From Chryseobacterium sp. CH21 (GTDB lineage Bacteria; Bacteroidota; Bacteroidia; Flavobacteriales; Weeksellaceae), in the NCBI RefSeq assembly GCF_004119445.1, contig NZ_QICI01000045.1, positions 54,457 to 118,456 on the forward strand: DNA of 64,000 bases, in the 5' to 3' direction. How positions within the stretch are numbered: position 1 is the stretch's first letter; each line of letters begins with the position of its first letter. The position numbers and the translations under genes were made by a program. Of the stretch, positions 34,732 to 43,615 are shown in pieces. The notes below the pieces were generated by a model. It worked only from the letters and a program-made list of their open reading frames with translations. It did not search any database and was not told where the DNA came from.

Positions 34732-36569
34732 TTATTTTACTTCAACAAAATTGTTTTCCATATTCACATCTGCAATTCTCTGGCTGAAATCAATTCCAAG
34801 AGCAGTTAATTGAGATTTTGTGTAAGGAATTGTAAGCGTATATTCTTTCTGTGTCCAAGGCCAATAAGGCATTGTTTTAAAATCGCCATAAATATCCTTT
34901 TCTTTCCATGTATGTGTCATATTCATCGGAATCTGATAAGTAATAATCTTCTTATCCGTAGTCATCACCCCAAAATCAATTGGCATTGGAACCAGCCCAT
35001 TATTAACTAAGGTAATGGTAGTAGATTTTGCATCGTATTTTACATCCTTAATCCCATAATCGATAGTTTTGGTTGTATTGATCCAATAATTATGAAACCA
35101 TTTCAGATCCATCCCGGAAACTTTCTGAGCAATATGAAGGAAATCTCTATCTGAAGGGTGCTTCATACTCCATTGATCATAGTATTGTTTTAAGGTTTCT
35201 GCTAGTTTCTGCTCTCCCATAATGTATCCAAGCTGTACCAGATATAACTCACCTTTTACATAAGATGCATAAGTGTAAGAAGTACCGTTATCATGGTGAT
35301 CTCCTAACCAAACAGCCGGTTCTTCGATTCCTTTTTTGTAAAGTTTCTGTAAGCATCAAGCCTTTCCACAAAAGGATTTGGCAGATCTTCAGGAAATAAT
35401 TGATACATGGTATAGCCTTCTGCATAGCTTGTAAAACCTTCGTCCATCCACGGGCGTACAGATTCATTCGTAGCAAGCATCTGCTGATACCATGAGTGAG
35501 ATCCTTCGTGAGCCATTAAGCCCATTAAATCTTTAACGTTTTTAGCTTCTCCTAAAATCATAGTACACATTCCGTACTCCATTCCGCCATCTCCTCCTTG
35601 GATAAATGCGTAGGTAGGATATACATATTTTCCAAAATGAGCATTCATGATCTGGAAATACTTGGTGATATAAGGTTGTGATTCTCCCCAGGCTTTTGTT
35701 TTATCATTTTTCTGATAAACCAGATATACTTTAGGCCCTTCCGGAACATTGAAACTTTCTACAGAATAATCTCTGTCTGCACTCCATGCAAAATCAAGAA
35801 TATTCTTTGCCGTCCATCTCCAGGCCGCTTTTTTATCTTTATCTGTTTTTATTTTAGCATTGGCATCGTAGCCTTTTACTTCTGTAGGATTTTCCAGAAT
35901 TCCTCCTGCTCCTACTACATAATCCTTGTTGATTTTAATGGTAACATCAAAATCTGAGAACGGTGCATGAAATTCTCTTCCCAGATAATCGAAAGTTGCC
36001 CAGCCGTCATAATCGTACTCTGCAATTTTCGGATACCATTGCGTCATGGTCATATCTACTCCTTCCCTGTTGTTTCTCCCGCTTCTTCTGATCTGCTGAG
36101 GGATTACAGAATCCCAATCCATCGTAAAAGTAGTGGTAGAATTTGGTTTGATAGGTTCTGCAAGATATACTTTCATGATGGTTTCCTGAACTTCAAACTT
36201 CAGGTCTTTCCCGTTTTGCTTAATCCAGTGAATATTCTGAGCACCTTCCTGATCTTTAGGAATGGAAGCTAATCTAGAAACTCCATCTTTCTGCAGTCTT
36301 CCATCACCATTTTTTCCCTGGGAAGCCACTCTCTGATCCATCATAGAATTAGGCTTGAAAGCATTCCAGTATAAATGAAAATAAACCACATTCAGCTCAT
36401 CCGGAGAATTGTTGGTGTATTCTAAAGTTTGTTTTCCCTGATAGGTAAATTTTTCAGCATTGACATCAATATCCATCTTGTACTTCGCAGCCTGCTGATA
36501 ATAAGCTCCTTGCTGAGCCTGAAATTGTGAAATGATAAACGCAAAAATGATTGCAGCCGATTTTCTCAT
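34732..36569 (-). pseudogene. M1 family aminopeptidase, one-base frameshift
   Basis: About 612 residues if restored. Signal peptide MRKSAAIIFAFIISQFQA; the M1 N-terminal beta domain follows. The substrate motif GGMEY stands in for GxMEN, the zinc site is HEGSH, and the third ligand lies in WMDEGFTSYAE. The frame breaks at the run 35332-35337 (six T on the + strand). One more restores TKKGIEEPAVWLGDHHDNG and joins the remaining 180 residues, including YYDQWSMKHPSDRDFLHIAQ. It is a secreted or periplasmic aminopeptidase of the gluzincin clan. With the same fault elsewhere in the window, I expect the gene to be functional. Confidence 0.85.
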
Positions 36570-36791
36570 TTAAAATTTTATTTTTTTTAAAGGTAGGTAA
36601 TTTAAACAAGAACCTCAAATAGGAGTTATTCTGAGGTTTTATTCTGTTTGTTATGGTTTTAGATAGCTTTTAATCTGGATTGTTAAATTCCTTTTTCCAC
36701 AGATGGTGTGAGCAGATTTCTTGAGAAGATGAATGTAAAGATTTTTTTAACCACAGATAGCACAGATTTTCACAGATGATTGTGGATATTC

Positions 36792-37262
36792 TTATAGATT
36801 TTTTAAGAGTTTTTTAATTAAAGTAATCTGCCCAAGATGATAGTAGCTGTGTTCAATCATTCCGTCGATATTTCTTCGGTAGGTTCCGTACTTTTCATCA
36901 ACAAAAACCTCATCAAGTTTAGAATCGGGCATTTGTTCCAGTAATGTGGCAAACTTTTCAGAATCTGTCCAGAGCTTATTCAACAGCTCTTCCCATTGCT
37001 GCTGAGATTCAACGGGTGGAAGATCAAAGCTAAATTTGTCTTTGATCTCAAGATCACCACCTTCAAAGACATTGACAATTCCTGCAATATAATAATCAAT
37101 GTGAAAAGTGAGCATGGCAATGGTATTCAAAGTATCTACTTTTGTCACCGCCTGTTCCCAGGTAATGCCTGAAAGCTGATCTTTAAAATTGGTATTGGCG
37201 ATCCAGAAACCATCCAGTAGAACTTCTCTGAATCTTTTGGCAAGTTGTGAAACTGAGCTCAT
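36792..37262 (-). CDS. DinB-like / DUF1572 family protein
   Basis: 156 residues from MSSVSQLAKRFREVLLDG. The helical-bundle pattern has histidines at TFHIDYYIAG and IEHSYYHLGQITLIKKLL, as in the DinB/YfiT metal-binding superfamily (DinB four-helix bundle, one His from helix 2 and two from the last helix). Function within the family is mostly thiol transfer or unknown. A longer frame to 37310 lacks support. It is flanked on both sides by repeat-rich intergenic DNA. Confidence 0.75.
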   Translation of the reverse strand: MSSVSQLAKRFREVLLDGFWIANTNFKDQLSGITWEQAVTKVDTLNTIAMLTFHIDYYIAGIVNVFEGGDLEIKDKFSFDLPPVESQQQWEELLNKLWTDSEKFATLLEQMPDSKLDEVFVDEKYGTYRRNIDGMIEHSYYHLGQITLIKKLLKNL

Positions 37263-37300
37263 GGATATTTTATTTATATTTCCTAAAGATAGGTTTTTAT

Positions 37301-37391
37301 TTAAACACAAATTTCACCAATGAAAACCACTATTTTAAACACAATAAAATAGTGCAATTTGTGCCAATAAATTTGTGATATTTGTGTTTAA
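37301..37391. repeat. Nested inverted repeat, intergenic
   Basis: Outer arms TTAAACACAAATTTCAC (37301-37317) and GTGATATTTGTGTTTAA (37375-37391) pair with one mismatch. Inner arms CACTATTTTA (37328-37337) and TAAAATAGTG (37345-37354) pair perfectly. The whole could fold into one long stem with an inner hairpin. No frame is present. Confidence 0.6.
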
Positions 37392-37399
37392 TTAATTAC

Positions 37400-37429
37400 A
37401 AAAAACCTCAAATACAAAAGTATCTGAGG
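37400..37429 (-). terminator. Rho-independent terminator of the DUF6909-like gene
   Basis: On the minus strand, stem CCTCAGATAC / GTATTTGAGG with a TTTT loop followed by a T run, 26 nt past the stop at 37455. Confidence 0.7.
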
Positions 37430-37454
37430 CTGATATTATCATTTTAAATTACCA

Positions 37455-39146
37455 TTATTTTTTAGCAGAAGCTTCTTTCTTACCACTCTTTAAAATCTTT
37501 TCCAAAATTCTTAAAGTGATCAGGTATGTTGGCTTTACTCCTGTAAGACCAAGCCCTCCCGAAGACAACGTACTTCCTGTTTCCAGCGGATTATCTGATG
37601 CATAATAAGCATACATCACAAAAAGATCCGGTGAAATATGATGTCTGATCTTAGAAGCTACCTGAATGGCTTTCTGGTAATGTGCTCCTTCCATTTCAAG
37701 ACCAATGGCCTTCCATGAAGTATTCATAAAGTATGATAGAATATCTTTATTCTGAAGAGAGGTTCCTAAAACCGTAATCATTGGCCCTTCAAAAGCTTTC
37801 AATTCATCATCTTTGAAATCTTCCAGTTTTAAAGCATTTTCAAAAGGATAATTATCTGCAGTACCTTCAAAGATGTGAGAAGTAGGAATCATAATATCCC
37901 CTTTCTCTCCCGTAAGAATACCTGCTTTCCCCATAATGGAAACAGATTTCACATGCATCATGTAAATCTCTCCTGTATGTTCAAAAGGTCTAAGCAGTTC
38001 ATCCATTACTTCGAAAGCCTGCTCTCCAAATGCATAGTCAAACACCATCACAACATCATCTCCTCCGAACTTGCAGTCTGCAAATGGTGTATTCTTCAGG
38101 TCTGTTTTGCTGAGGTCTATGATTTGTACATCGATATTACTTCCGCTCTTGTCTGCAATATGGATCATCCCTTCATCCAAAGCATATTTTGAAACTTTAT
38201 CACGAAGCTCTTTTTTATTAGAGATCTCTTCGTATAGTTTATAATCCACTTCATGATGCTGTTTCTTTTTAAGGGCATTATTAGCATACAGCATATTTTT
38301 CACTGAGTGCATATTGGCAGAAATAATATGTAACGGACGCATGTGGAGATTGTTTTCAAATAAAACATCTTTCACTTTGTTGGCCCATTTTTCACCAAAA
38401 TAATGATGACCTACCCTTTCTTTTAATATAGAACTGAAATGAATTTCTCTTTCTCTGCTTCCTTTTGCATCATCAAGACTTACTTTTCCTAAATTGTAAA
38501 TGATTTTGAATAAACGGTCAGGATTATGATCATCACCAAATGTATTGTAAGCTCTTAAAGTTTCATCAAAAGATCTTCCTATTAAAGAAGAAAGATGAAT
38601 AAGTGCCACCTCTTTTTCTTTTCTGCTGAATTTCTTTTCACCTTTCACTACTTCTTCAATAATTTTGAAAGCACGTGTTGGTTTCCAATTTTCGTCCTGG
38701 ATGAATGCCAGGTTACGGATTTTATCAGCTTCTATAAACAGGAAAGTAAGGTGGGTAAGAATGTCATAAATTTCGGAACGGCCCAAAAGAACCTCAATAT
38801 TCATCTGGTGTTCGTCTATTCTATAACAGTTTCTTCTTCTTTTCTTGGGTACAATAGGTTCGAAACTTCCTTTATCAAACCCTTCATCAGATGTAAGATG
38901 AATAAAAGCACATTCCTCAATCCCTTCCGGAAGCCTGTCTAAAACATACATCAAACCGTCAAGTTCCAATTTGCTTGGAATATTCATGGTTCCGTAGATT
39001 TCCGGATTGATGGTTTTCAACAAACTTCTGATACTCTCTCCTGAAACTCCGCCTGGCTTGAAAAATCCTCTATAAAATAGGTGTCTCATAGAGATGTATA
39101 GTCTTTCAATAGCCTCTGTGGTTTCTCTTGCTCTAGAATTTGTCAT
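37455..39146 (-). CDS. Conserved protein, DUF6909-like
   Basis: 563 residues from MTNSRARETTEAIERLY. I associate this type with the DUF6909 family of Bacteroidota, from memory. The N-terminal half is helical (MRHLFYRGFFKPGGVSGES). The C-terminal part, GPMITVLGTSLQNKD ... WKAIGLEMEGAHYQKAIQ, recalls nucleoside phosphorylases, whose active site has a VEMES-like block; here it is LEMEGA. This likeness is suggestive only. No signal peptide. A minus-strand -7 box at 39162-39169 fits this start rather than one at 39185. Confidence 0.7.
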   Translation of the reverse strand: MTNSRARETTEAIERLYISMRHLFYRGFFKPGGVSGESIRSLLKTINPEIYGTMNIPSKLELDGLMYVLDRLPEGIEECAFIHLTSDEGFDKGSFEPIVPKKRRRNCYRIDEHQMNIEVLLGRSEIYDILTHLTFLFIEADKIRNLAFIQDENWKPTRAFKIIEEVVKGEKKFSRKEKEVALIHLSSLIGRSFDETLRAYNTFGDDHNPDRLFKIIYNLGKVSLDDAKGSREREIHFSSILKERVGHHYFGEKWANKVKDVLFENNLHMRPLHIISANMHSVKNMLYANNALKKKQHHEVDYKLYEEISNKKELRDKVSKYALDEGMIHIADKSGSNIDVQIIDLSKTDLKNTPFADCKFGGDDVVMVFDYAFGEQAFEVMDELLRPFEHTGEIYMMHVKSVSIMGKAGILTGEKGDIMIPTSHIFEGTADNYPFENALKLEDFKDDELKAFEGPMITVLGTSLQNKDILSYFMNTSWKAIGLEMEGAHYQKAIQVASKIRHHISPDLFVMYAYYASDNPLETGSTLSSGGLGLTGVKPTYLITLRILEKILKSGKKEASAKK

Positions 39147-39161
39147 AAAATAAATTTCACA

Positions 39162-39169
39162 CAAATATA
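39162..39169 (-). promoter_or_regulatory. -7 element of the DUF6909-like gene
   Basis: TATATTTG on the minus strand, 16 nt before the ATG at 39146. Confidence 0.5.
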
Positions 39170-39255
39170 CAAAATCTTTACCCATTTTATTTTAACTGTC
39201 TTTTAATAAGTAGCTTAAAAACATATTCTTCAGACTGATGAATATTTGTTTTAAT

Positions 39256-39290
39256 ACGTCGAGATTTGGCGTCTGCTAAGGCTAAGTTTG
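39256..39290 (+). promoter_or_regulatory. Regulon promoter box 7 (distant effector pair)
   Basis: Dyad ACGTCGAGATTTGGCGT (39256-39272), 10 nt, then TAAGTTTG (39283-39290). It is the most diverged copy but keeps the spacing exactly. The gene starts 27 nt after the -7 box. It lies about 9 kb from the nearest other copy, outside the main accessory region. Confidence 0.6.
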
Positions 39291-39316
39291 TCATAATCAT
39301 ATTAAAACATATACAA

Positions 39317-40645
39317 ATGAGCTATCCAAAAAGATTAGGATTACAGACCCAATATCCTTCTATGAAAATTTCAAATCTTACGCAACAGGAAATATTAACA
39401 TTAAAAAACAGGGAAGAGGAAGCAGATGTTTTTTTTCTCAATAAAACAGAACTTAATACGGTCAAAACTCTTTTTCAGATTCGTAATGCCAATTATTACA
39501 GAAAATATATTAAGCCAATTCAGTTATCTGATTATTCTACAGATATTTTCCCAAAAGAAAGGGTTTTTGTTGTAGGAAAAATATTCCCGGTAATCAATAT
39601 TCTTTTCAATTATGCAGGAGTAAAAGATGTGGAGCAAAACATCAATCCACTTGTTATAGAAATTGTAGAAGGATCTTCTAAAATAAAATATTTTGATTCT
39701 ACCATACATCATTCAAAATATATTAATATTGATGGAGGTAAAATTAAAATACTTCTTCCCAAAAATTATGTTGGCAATAATTTTCCTCAATTGATGTATG
39801 ATTTCCTCACCAACAAAAATTCTGTAGAAAAATATATTGGAGGAGAATTTCCTGATTATGAAACATACAAACTTGCTTTACGAAACAGAGCTATAAAAAT
39901 AGAAGACTGGAAAGGACAGGATGGTTCATGGCTGACAAAAGACAGGGCAGAAAATAATGACACCTGGAGAAGAGCCTATTCTTATATTATTGAGCACAAA
40001 ATACCAGGAAGACTTGCTCCTTTCAAACAAATTTATGATTTTTATGAGGGAGTAGACTGGAATATTAAAAATCGTTTCGGGCATGATGTAAAGTGGTGCA
40101 AAGGAGCTAAAGGATTAGTAAAAGCATTATCAAACTCACTGGAAGGAGGAAATAGTTTTTTAGCAAATGATGTTGAAACTATTCTAAATGAATTAAATTT
40201 AGGTATATGTGATTTTGCAATCACCAAATTTCATGAGCTTATGTATGGCAAGTATGCTAAAACTCCTTTAAAAGGTGACGCAGCTTACATCTGGGATAAA
40301 GAATTTATCCAACATGAGCAAGGGGTTGTTGCCCCACCTATTTATGGAAAAACAAGTTCTTCAACTATATCCAGATTTCAGAATATGGCAGACAAAGACC
40401 CTCTGGGGGGATGGCATGGAACCGGAGCTCAAGCAATTAGTTGGTTTAACGACATTGTTCCGGCATTTGATGATTTTACTCCTAATGCTAAAGTAACAGA
40501 TTCACAATTTAGAATAGATTTACCATTATTAATGTTATATTTATACAAACATAAACCAAAATGGTCTGGATTTAAGGGCAAACTAAATTCAGATGGAACA
40601 GTGAATAATGAAATTGTAAAAATTATCAAACCTTATGAAAAATAA
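39317..40645 (+). CDS. Probable effector protein, unknown family
   Basis: 442 residues from MSYPKRLGLQTQYPSMK; an earlier in-frame start at 39266 lies inside the dyad. No signal peptide. The segment IYDFYEGVDWNIKNRFGHDVKW and AITKFHELMYGKY look like a conserved enzymatic core, and VTDSQFRIDLPLLMLYLYKHKP near the end is also distinctive. I recall similar cores in Bacteroidota proteins of unknown function, without an assigned activity. Its stop overlaps the ATG of a small membrane protein, and it carries the regulon promoter, so I treat it as a toxin-like gene with an immunity-like partner. That is inference. Confidence 0.5.
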   Translation: MSYPKRLGLQTQYPSMKISNLTQQEILTLKNREEEADVFFLNKTELNTVKTLFQIRNANYYRKYIKPIQLSDYSTDIFPKERVFVVGKIFPVINILFNYAGVKDVEQNINPLVIEIVEGSSKIKYFDSTIHHSKYINIDGGKIKILLPKNYVGNNFPQLMYDFLTNKNSVEKYIGGEFPDYETYKLALRNRAIKIEDWKGQDGSWLTKDRAENNDTWRRAYSYIIEHKIPGRLAPFKQIYDFYEGVDWNIKNRFGHDVKWCKGAKGLVKALSNSLEGGNSFLANDVETILNELNLGICDFAITKFHELMYGKYAKTPLKGDAAYIWDKEFIQHEQGVVAPPIYGKTSSSTISRFQNMADKDPLGGWHGTGAQAISWFNDIVPAFDDFTPNAKVTDSQFRIDLPLLMLYLYKHKPKWSGFKGKLNSDGTVNNEIVKIIKPYEK

Positions 40646-41038
40646 ATTAAGCAGAATTTCTCTTTTTTGGAAAATATGGATTTGTCATATCTTTATATAC
40701 TTTCCTATTAGAGCTTTATTTTTTTGTTTCAGCTTGATGAAACACCAGACCTTCCCCAAATTATTAAATCAATTTTAATATCTCCTTTTGCAGGAATTTA
40801 TGGATTATTTGATAAGTTTCCTCTGGTAATTCTCCTTCAAATGCTGGTCATGTTCTTTGTAAACACAGTTATTTCTTCTAAAAAAGTAATACCTTATCTT
40901 CTCATAACTTTTGGAACTCATGTTTTATTCTATGTATTTGATATTTATGACATGGATTATTTTAAACCTTTTCTCTATTCATTTTTTATTTTCCTGCCTA
41001 TCTTTTTATTTATTTTCAGAAAAAATCTTAAAAATTAA
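40635..41038 (+). pseudogene. Small multi-pass membrane protein, one-base frameshift
   Basis: About 134 residues if restored. The ATG at 40635 overlaps the end of the effector-like gene by 11 nt. Frame one reads MKNKLSRISLFWKIWICHIF to a run of seven T (40719-40725). Eight T continues RALFFLFQLDETPDLPQII and the frame that ends at 41038. There are about four hydrophobic segments, e.g. LVILLQMLVMFFVNTVI and SFFIFLPIFLFIF. A small membrane protein coupled to an effector fits an immunity protein against a toxin that acts at the inner membrane. Family unknown. Confidence 0.5.
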
Positions 41039-41208
41039 TTTAAGTTTTGGGTATATTTCATGTACCTAAGGGATAGCCAATATAATATCTTTTGTATAGA
41101 AGAAGTTAGAATTTTATTATCGGACATGAGCTTTTTCAAAAGAGATTACACTGTCCCCTATTAAAAAACACCAAACAATTGTTTAAATTATATAAATTTC
41201 AACAACAC

Positions 41209-41225
41209 CCCTAAAATTTTTAGGG
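41209..41225. promoter_or_regulatory. Palindromic operator candidate upstream of glnN
   Basis: CCCTAAAA-T-TTTTAGGG, a perfect 8-bp inverted repeat. It lies 28 nt upstream of the glnN -7 box, where an activator or repressor would contact RNA polymerase. Confidence 0.45.
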
Positions 41226-41253
41226 TTAAAATGTTTTCAATTCATTTTTTTTG

Positions 41254-41261
41254 TAAATTTG
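41254..41261 (+). promoter_or_regulatory. -7 element of glnN
   Basis: TAAATTTG (TAnnTTTG), 22 nt before the ATG at 41284. Confidence 0.55.
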
Positions 41262-41283
41262 CGCTGTAAAAATCAACCCAATT

Positions 41284-43479
41284 ATGTCAACCTTAAGATT
41301 CAAAGCATTAGAAACCCTTCCATTTAAGGATTTCAGAAAAGACAACTCTGTTGAGATCCCTGCGAAATTATCAGAGCTATTCTGCAAAAATGTTTTCTCA
41401 GAAGAAACAATGAGAGAATATTTAACAAAAGAAGCATTCAGTTCTATTATGGATGCTATTAAAAAAGGAACTAAAATCCAGAGACATATCGCAGATCAGG
41501 TAGCTGTAGCGATGAAAGACTGGGCAATGAGCAAAGGTGTAACGCACTACACGCACTGGTTTCAGCCTTTAACAGGTACTACTGCAGAAAAGCACGATTC
41601 TTTCTTCACTCCGATTGAAGGAGGCAGAGCTATCGAAAGATTCAGCGGAAACATGCTTATCCAGCAAGAGCCTGACGCATCGTCTTTCCCGAATGGAGGT
41701 ATCAGAAATACTTTTGAAGCAAGAGGGTATACAGCTTGGGATCCTACATCTCCGGCATTCATTATGGGAACTACACTATGTATTCCTTCTATCTTTATCT
41801 CTTATACAGGAGAAACGCTTGATTATAAAGCACCTCTTTTAAGAGCTTTGAGCGCTGTAGATGAAGCTGCAACCAATGTAATGCAGTATTTTGATAAAAA
41901 CGTAACGAAGGTAACTCCTACTTTGGGTTGGGAGCAGGAATATTTCCTTGTAGATTCAGCATTATATCAATCACGTCCGGACCTTGTATTAACAGGGAAG
42001 ACATTATTAGGACATTCTCCGGCAAAAGGGCAGCAGTTGGATGACCACTATTTCGGTTCTATTCCTACCAGAGTAATGAACTTCATGAAAGAGTTGGAAA
42101 TCGAATGTATGAAATTGGGAATTCCTGCAACAACAAGACATAATGAGGTTGCTCCAAACCAGTTCGAGCTTGCTCCAATGTTTGAAGAAGTGAACGTTGC
42201 TGTAGACCACAACTCTTTGTTGATGGACATCATGGCAAGAGTAGCTCACAAGCACCACTTCCACATTCTTTTCCACGAAAAACCATTCGCAGGAGTAAAC
42301 GGAAGCGGAAAACACAATAACTGGTCTTTAGCAACAGATACTGGTGAAAACCTTTTAAGCCCAGGAAAAAACCCGAAGAAAAACTTACAGTTCTTAACAT
42401 TCTTTGTTAACACGATTAAAGCGGTTCACGAATATGCAGACCTTTTAAGAGCAAGTATCGCTTCTGCAAGCAATGACCACAGACTTGGTGCCAATGAAGC
42501 TCCACCGGCAATTATTTCCGTATTCATCGGAAGCCAGCTTTTCAGTGTTTTAGAAGAACTTGAAAAAGTAACGAACGGAAAATTATCTCCGGAAGAGAAA
42601 ACAGAATTAAAATTAAATGTAGTTGGAAAAATTCCTGAAATTTTATTAGACAATACTGATAGAAACAGAACTTCTCCATTTGCATTTACAGGAAATAAAT
42701 TTGAAATCAGAGCGGTAGGTTCTTCTGCAAACTGTGCAGAGTCTATGACGGTAATGAACACTATTGCTGCAAAACAGCTTAATGATTTCAAGAAAGAAGT
42801 AGATGCTTTAATTGAAACTGGACTTAAGAAGGACGAAGCGATCTTCAATGTATTGAGAGAATACATCAAGCAGTGTAAAAACATTATGTTTGAAGGAGAC
42901 GGATATTCTGATGACTGGGCAAAAGAAGCTAAGAAAAGAGGATTGAACAACCTTAAAACTACTCCTGAAGCGTTGAAACAGGAAATGGACAAGAAATTCT
43001 TAGATCTATATGAAGAGATGGGAATTTTCAACCATAGAGAAGTTGAAGCAAGAAACGAAATCAAATTAGAGAAATATTCTACTGTTATTGATATTGAATC
43101 AAGAGTGTTAGGTGATATCGCAAGAAACCACATCATTCCTTCTGCTTTGAACTATCAGAATAGATTAATTGAAAACGTAAAAGGTCTTAAAGAAATCTTT
43201 GGTGATAAAGAATTCAAAGCTTTAGCAAAAGAACAAATGAGTTTAATTACAAGCATTTCTGAAAATGTTTCTAAAATTAAACTTGGTGTTGAAGATCTTC
43301 TGAAAGCCAGAGAAATTGCAAAAAATACATCAGACAGCCAAAAACAGGCAGAAAGCTATTGCAACAAAGTAAAACCATTATTTGACCCCATCAGAGAAGC
43401 TTCTGATGCATTGGAAATGATGGTTGACGATGAGCTTTGGCCGATGACAAAATACAGAGAAATGTTGTTTACAAAATAA
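41284..43479 (+). CDS. glnN: Glutamine synthetase type III
   Basis: 731 residues, the length of GSIII and far longer than GSI (about 470). It condenses ammonia with glutamate using ATP in the cytoplasm. Visible blocks include THWFQPLTGTTAEKHDSFF near residue 95, GWEQEYFLVD (metal-binding glutamates), RHNEVAPNQFELAPMFEE, VNGSGKHNNWSL (ammonia/ATP region) and the C-terminal helical part LEMMVDDELWPMTKYREML. Single-gene unit with its own promoter, a palindrome upstream and a terminator downstream. GSIII is the usual glutamine synthetase of Bacteroidota. Confidence 0.96.
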   Translation: MSTLRFKALETLPFKDFRKDNSVEIPAKLSELFCKNVFSEETMREYLTKEAFSSIMDAIKKGTKIQRHIADQVAVAMKDWAMSKGVTHYTHWFQPLTGTTAEKHDSFFTPIEGGRAIERFSGNMLIQQEPDASSFPNGGIRNTFEARGYTAWDPTSPAFIMGTTLCIPSIFISYTGETLDYKAPLLRALSAVDEAATNVMQYFDKNVTKVTPTLGWEQEYFLVDSALYQSRPDLVLTGKTLLGHSPAKGQQLDDHYFGSIPTRVMNFMKELEIECMKLGIPATTRHNEVAPNQFELAPMFEEVNVAVDHNSLLMDIMARVAHKHHFHILFHEKPFAGVNGSGKHNNWSLATDTGENLLSPGKNPKKNLQFLTFFVNTIKAVHEYADLLRASIASASNDHRLGANEAPPAIISVFIGSQLFSVLEELEKVTNGKLSPEEKTELKLNVVGKIPEILLDNTDRNRTSPFAFTGNKFEIRAVGSSANCAESMTVMNTIAAKQLNDFKKEVDALIETGLKKDEAIFNVLREYIKQCKNIMFEGDGYSDDWAKEAKKRGLNNLKTTPEALKQEMDKKFLDLYEEMGIFNHREVEARNEIKLEKYSTVIDIESRVLGDIARNHIIPSALNYQNRLIENVKGLKEIFGDKEFKALAKEQMSLITSISENVSKIKLGVEDLLKAREIAKNTSDSQKQAESYCNKVKPLFDPIREASDALEMMVDDELWPMTKYREMLFTK

Positions 43480-43505
43480 CGTCCTGTAAAGTTCCATATT
43501 AGTTT

Positions 43506-43531
43506 AAATTCCCCGTACAACCGGGGAATTT
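43506..43531 (+). terminator. Rho-independent terminator of glnN
   Basis: Stem AAATTCCCCG / CGGGGAATTT, 6-nt loop, then a T run, 27 nt after the glnN stop. Confidence 0.85.
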
Positions 43532-43568
43532 TTTATTTAACCTAAAACACTAATAGACAAAGACTTCT

Positions 43569-43607
43569 ATAACTTCAAATTTGATACAGAATTTAATTCT
43601 ACTTTTG
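43569..43607 (+). promoter_or_regulatory. Promoter of the two-component operon
   Basis: ATAACTTCAAATTTG (43569-43583) contains a -33 TTTG; after 16 nt comes TACTTTTG (43600-43607). The same 15 nt precede the efflux operon at 45679, so both promoters probably share a regulator, most simply the response regulator encoded next. Confidence 0.6.
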
Positions 43608-43615
43608 CTTTCATT

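Noticed and set aside
42426..43136. 236-codon open frame antisense to glnN
   Set aside because: A mirror of the codon usage of a highly conserved gene; Leu/Ser-rich nonsense without start signals or family.
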